From Thermoplasmatota archaeon (GTDB lineage: Archaea > Thermoplasmatota > Thermoplasmata > GCA-020350865 > JAUVCJ01), in assembly GCA_030595765.1 (NCBI GenBank), contig JAUVCJ010000169.1, positions 1 through 5,446 on the forward strand: a stretch of DNA of 5,446 bases, read 5' to 3'. Both the position numbers and the translations under genes were made by a program. Positions 5,147 to 5,446 of the stretch are shown here, piece by piece (position 1 is the stretch's first letter; each line of letters opens with the position of its first letter). Under the pieces are notes generated by a model. The model was not told where the DNA came from and ran no database searches. It was given only the letters and a program-made list of their open reading frames with translations.

Positions 5147-5446
5147 TCACTCGAACTCTGCTCCGCATCCAGGGCACATTTGAACGAATTCATCCACCAT
5201 TGCACTGCAATTGGGGCATTGGAACTTCTTTGATGACTTACTCTTGTCCGATTCATCATTCCGCTGGTCATTTTCAAGATATTCCATGCCTTTGTCATTG
5301 ATGGTCACAACGATGTCGGCATTTTGGAACCATTCAACATCTGCCAGACCATCTTCTTCCAGCTTTTCGCATAGAGTCTTCAATCTATCGTAGGACATAC
5401 CTCGAATGCCCGTGATGAGCGTATCCTTGTCCACACCCATATTGCG
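5147..5446 (-). CDS. Small winged-helix-like protein with C-terminal zinc ribbon, possibly 5'-truncated
   Basis: I do not recognise a named family. The minus-strand frame is open to the window edge; the first visible ATG is at 5440 and gives 97 residues, but the frame has no stop before it, so the true start may lie outside. From that ATG, residues about 5-30 look like two helices of a winged helix-turn-helix (ITGIRGMSYDRLKTLCEKLE, then EDGL). Residues about 35-56 look like wing strands ending in VTINDKGMEYLEN. A first helix of such a fold would be missing, which also hints at a start further right. A Lys/Ser/Asp-rich linker (about 58-72) leads to a zinc ribbon with C75-x2-C78-x10-C89-x2-C92 (CPNC and CPGC), at the very C-terminus. 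Archaeal proteins of this shape are often transcription regulators, but DNA binding here is inference. The gene is convergent with lplA, only eight bases apart, so it is not part of that operon. Confidence 0.75.
   Translation of the reverse strand, partial: RNMGVDKDTLITGIRGMSYDRLKTLCEKLEEDGLADVEWFQNADIVVTINDKGMEYLENDQRNDESDKSKSSKKFQCPNCSAMVDEFVQMCPGCGAEFE

Overview
The window looks like chromosomal DNA of an archaeon of moderate GC content. Evidence: a two-gene glycine decarboxylase (P protein split into two subunits), a lipoate-protein ligase split into separate catalytic and C-terminal-domain genes (as in Thermoplasma), a pair of 'biotin synthase-like' radical SAM proteins resembling the archaeal two-protein lipoyl synthase, heavy use of AGG/AGA and ATA codons, and strong GGAGG ribosome binding sites. 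A Thermoplasmata-related lineage is a reasonable guess, but the sequence alone does not prove it.

Layout. Six plus-strand genes run from the left edge to 5138 with almost no spacing and read as one operon: the 3' part of gcvPA (1-531), gcvPB (528-2093), radical SAM gene A (best start 2105, end 3013), radical SAM gene B (2998-4083), lplB, the small C-terminal-domain subunit of the ligase (best start 4095, end 4376), and lplA, the catalytic subunit (4377-5138). Eight bases further on, a convergent minus-strand gene (5147 to the right edge) encodes a small winged-helix-like protein with a C-terminal zinc ribbon.

How the genes work together. GcvPA/GcvPB decarboxylate glycine and pass the aminomethyl group to the lipoyl arm of H protein, so they need a lipoylated partner. 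The four downstream genes look like a complete module for making that cofactor. LplA+LplB would activate a free acyl acid (octanoate or lipoate) and attach it to the H-protein lysine. The two radical SAM proteins would then insert sulfur at C8 and C6, as shown for LipS1/LipS2 of Thermococcus kodakarensis. No classical lipA or lipB is present. H, T and L protein genes are not in the window.

Unusual structure. Three consecutive genes (gcvPB and both radical SAM genes) carry low-complexity N-terminal leaders built partly from short direct repeats. The clearest is a 27-bp minisatellite coding for a nine-residue Asn/Gly/Ser repeat in radical SAM gene B, where each unit begins with ATG. The two ligase genes have no such leaders.
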